In this document: positions 5,929 through 6,421 of the stretch, in pieces
How the letters are laid out: the number at the start of each line of letters is the position of its first letter
Numbering within the stretch: position 1 is the first letter of the stretch
From: Vulcanimicrobiota bacterium
GTDB taxonomy: Bacteria > Eremiobacterota > Eremiobacteria > Baltobacterales > Baltobacteraceae
Assembly (NCBI GenBank): GCA_030042755.1
Contig: JASHZC010000033.1
Location: 1 to 6,421, forward strand
DNA length: 6,421 nt
Direction of reading: 5' to 3'
Notes under the pieces: generated by a model
Told to the model about the DNA's origin: nothing
Databases searched by the model: none
What the model saw: the letters and a program-made list of their open reading frames with translations, nothing else
Made by a program: the position numbers and the translations under genes

Positions 5929-6421
5929 TAGAGCCGGAAACCTTCGCCCAAGTAGAACGTGCGCGCAATCGGCGATTCGAGCACTTCATGCGCGGTGCCC
6001 GAAACTTCGATGCGGCCGTTGTTCATAATGTAGGCCCGATCGACGATCGCAAGCGTCTCGCGCACTTGGTGATCGGTGATCAAGATGCCGATGCCGCGTT
6101 CGCGCAGCTGGCGAATCATCGCTTGAATATCGGCCACGGCAATCGGGTCGATACCCGTGAACGGCTCGTCGAGCAGTAGAAATGATGGCTCCATCGCGAT
6201 CGCGCGCGCGATTTCGACGCGACGCCGTTCGCCGCCGGAGAGACTGTCGCCGCGCGAATGATAGAGCTTGCGTAGTCCGAACTCTTCGAGCAGCACCGGC
6301 AAACGTTGATTTTGCTCCGCACGCGAGACGCCGTTCTGTTCCCAAATCAGCCGGATGTTGTCTGCGACCGAGAGCTTGCGGAAGATCGAGTTCTCTTGCG
6401 CGAGATATCCGATGCCATTGC
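5928..6421 (-). CDS. lptB: LptB, LPS-export ABC transporter ATPase (5' end outside window)
   Basis: 163 C-terminal residues are visible of a protein usually near 240. It is the cytosolic ATPase that powers LPS extraction through LptF/LptG. In visible-fragment numbering: the Q-loop segment GIGYLAQENSIFRKLSVADN (2-21, Q8), where LptB usually has GYLPQE; the ABC signature LSGGERRRVEIARA (60-73); Walker B LLLDEPFTGIDP (81-92, D84 and E85); the switch histidine in LITDHQVRET (113-122, H117); and the family-typical tail YIMNNGRIEVSGTAHEVL. The combination SIFRKLSV, FTGIDPIAV and TDHQVRET is specific for LptB among ABC ATPases. Walker A lies beyond the right edge and cannot be checked. The TAG stop overlaps the permease GTG by one base, giving a tight operon. 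Upstream genes outside the window would be expected to include lptA or lptC homologues. Confidence 0.95.
   Translation of the reverse strand, partial: NGIGYLAQENSIFRKLSVADNIRLIWEQNGVSRAEQNQRLPVLLEEFGLRKLYHSRGDSLSGGERRRVEIARAIAMEPSFLLLDEPFTGIDPIAVADIQAMIRQLRERGIGILITDHQVRETLAIVDRAYIMNNGRIEVSGTAHEVLESPIARTFYLGEGFRL

Noticed and set aside
5056..5931. A plus-strand open frame of 291 codons opposite the permease.
   Set aside because: It has low-complexity charged sequence with no motif, while the opposite strand encodes a complete LptF/LptG-family protein.
1..6421. A search for tRNA, rRNA, riboswitch, CRISPR repeats, insertion-sequence ends or phage genes.
   Set aside because: Nothing supportable was seen; coding genes occupy nearly the whole window and no direct repeats of useful length were found by eye.

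Overview
The window is about 60% G+C by eye and densely coding. Every supportable gene lies on the minus strand, so transcription runs from high to low coordinates. It looks like bacterial chromosome from an uncultured or little-studied diderm. The evidence for an LPS-bearing outer membrane is the LptB/LptF export genes and a signal-peptide protein that ends like an outer-membrane beta-barrel. A DUF3084 protein followed by a small YqgF/RuvX-like nuclease suggests lineages near Cyanobacteria, Armatimonadota or Candidatus Eremiobacterota. I favour an Eremiobacterota-like organism, but this is inference from gene content and not a measured placement.

There are two transcription blocks. Block 1 (6421 to 3441) is lptB (5' part outside the window), an LptF/LptG-family permease, a DUF3084 membrane protein and a YqgF/RuvX-fold nuclease. 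These genes overlap by 1, 4 and 4 bases, so they are almost certainly co-transcribed and translationally coupled. An 80-base AT-richer gap (3360-3440) follows, the only good place for an internal promoter. Block 2 (3359 to 1) is a secreted putative beta-barrel protein with a strong tandem Shine-Dalgarno, a membrane-anchored TPR protein 4 bases downstream, a GT4-type glycosyltransferase overlapping it by 4 bases, and, after a 42-base gap, a type IV prepilin/pseudopilin that runs off the left edge.

The common theme is the cell envelope: lipid or LPS export (LptB/LptF), glycan assembly (glycosyltransferase), an outer-membrane protein and a pilin-like secretion or adhesion component. The nuclease is the functional outlier.

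I see no mobile element, CRISPR array, tRNA or rRNA, and no clear new system. The points most worth checking are the DUF3084 and nuclease genes in the Lpt operon, the single Lpt permease, the unassigned barrel protein, a glutamine in place of the second glutamate of the glycosyltransferase EX7E motif, and a strong excess of the palindrome CGATCG.
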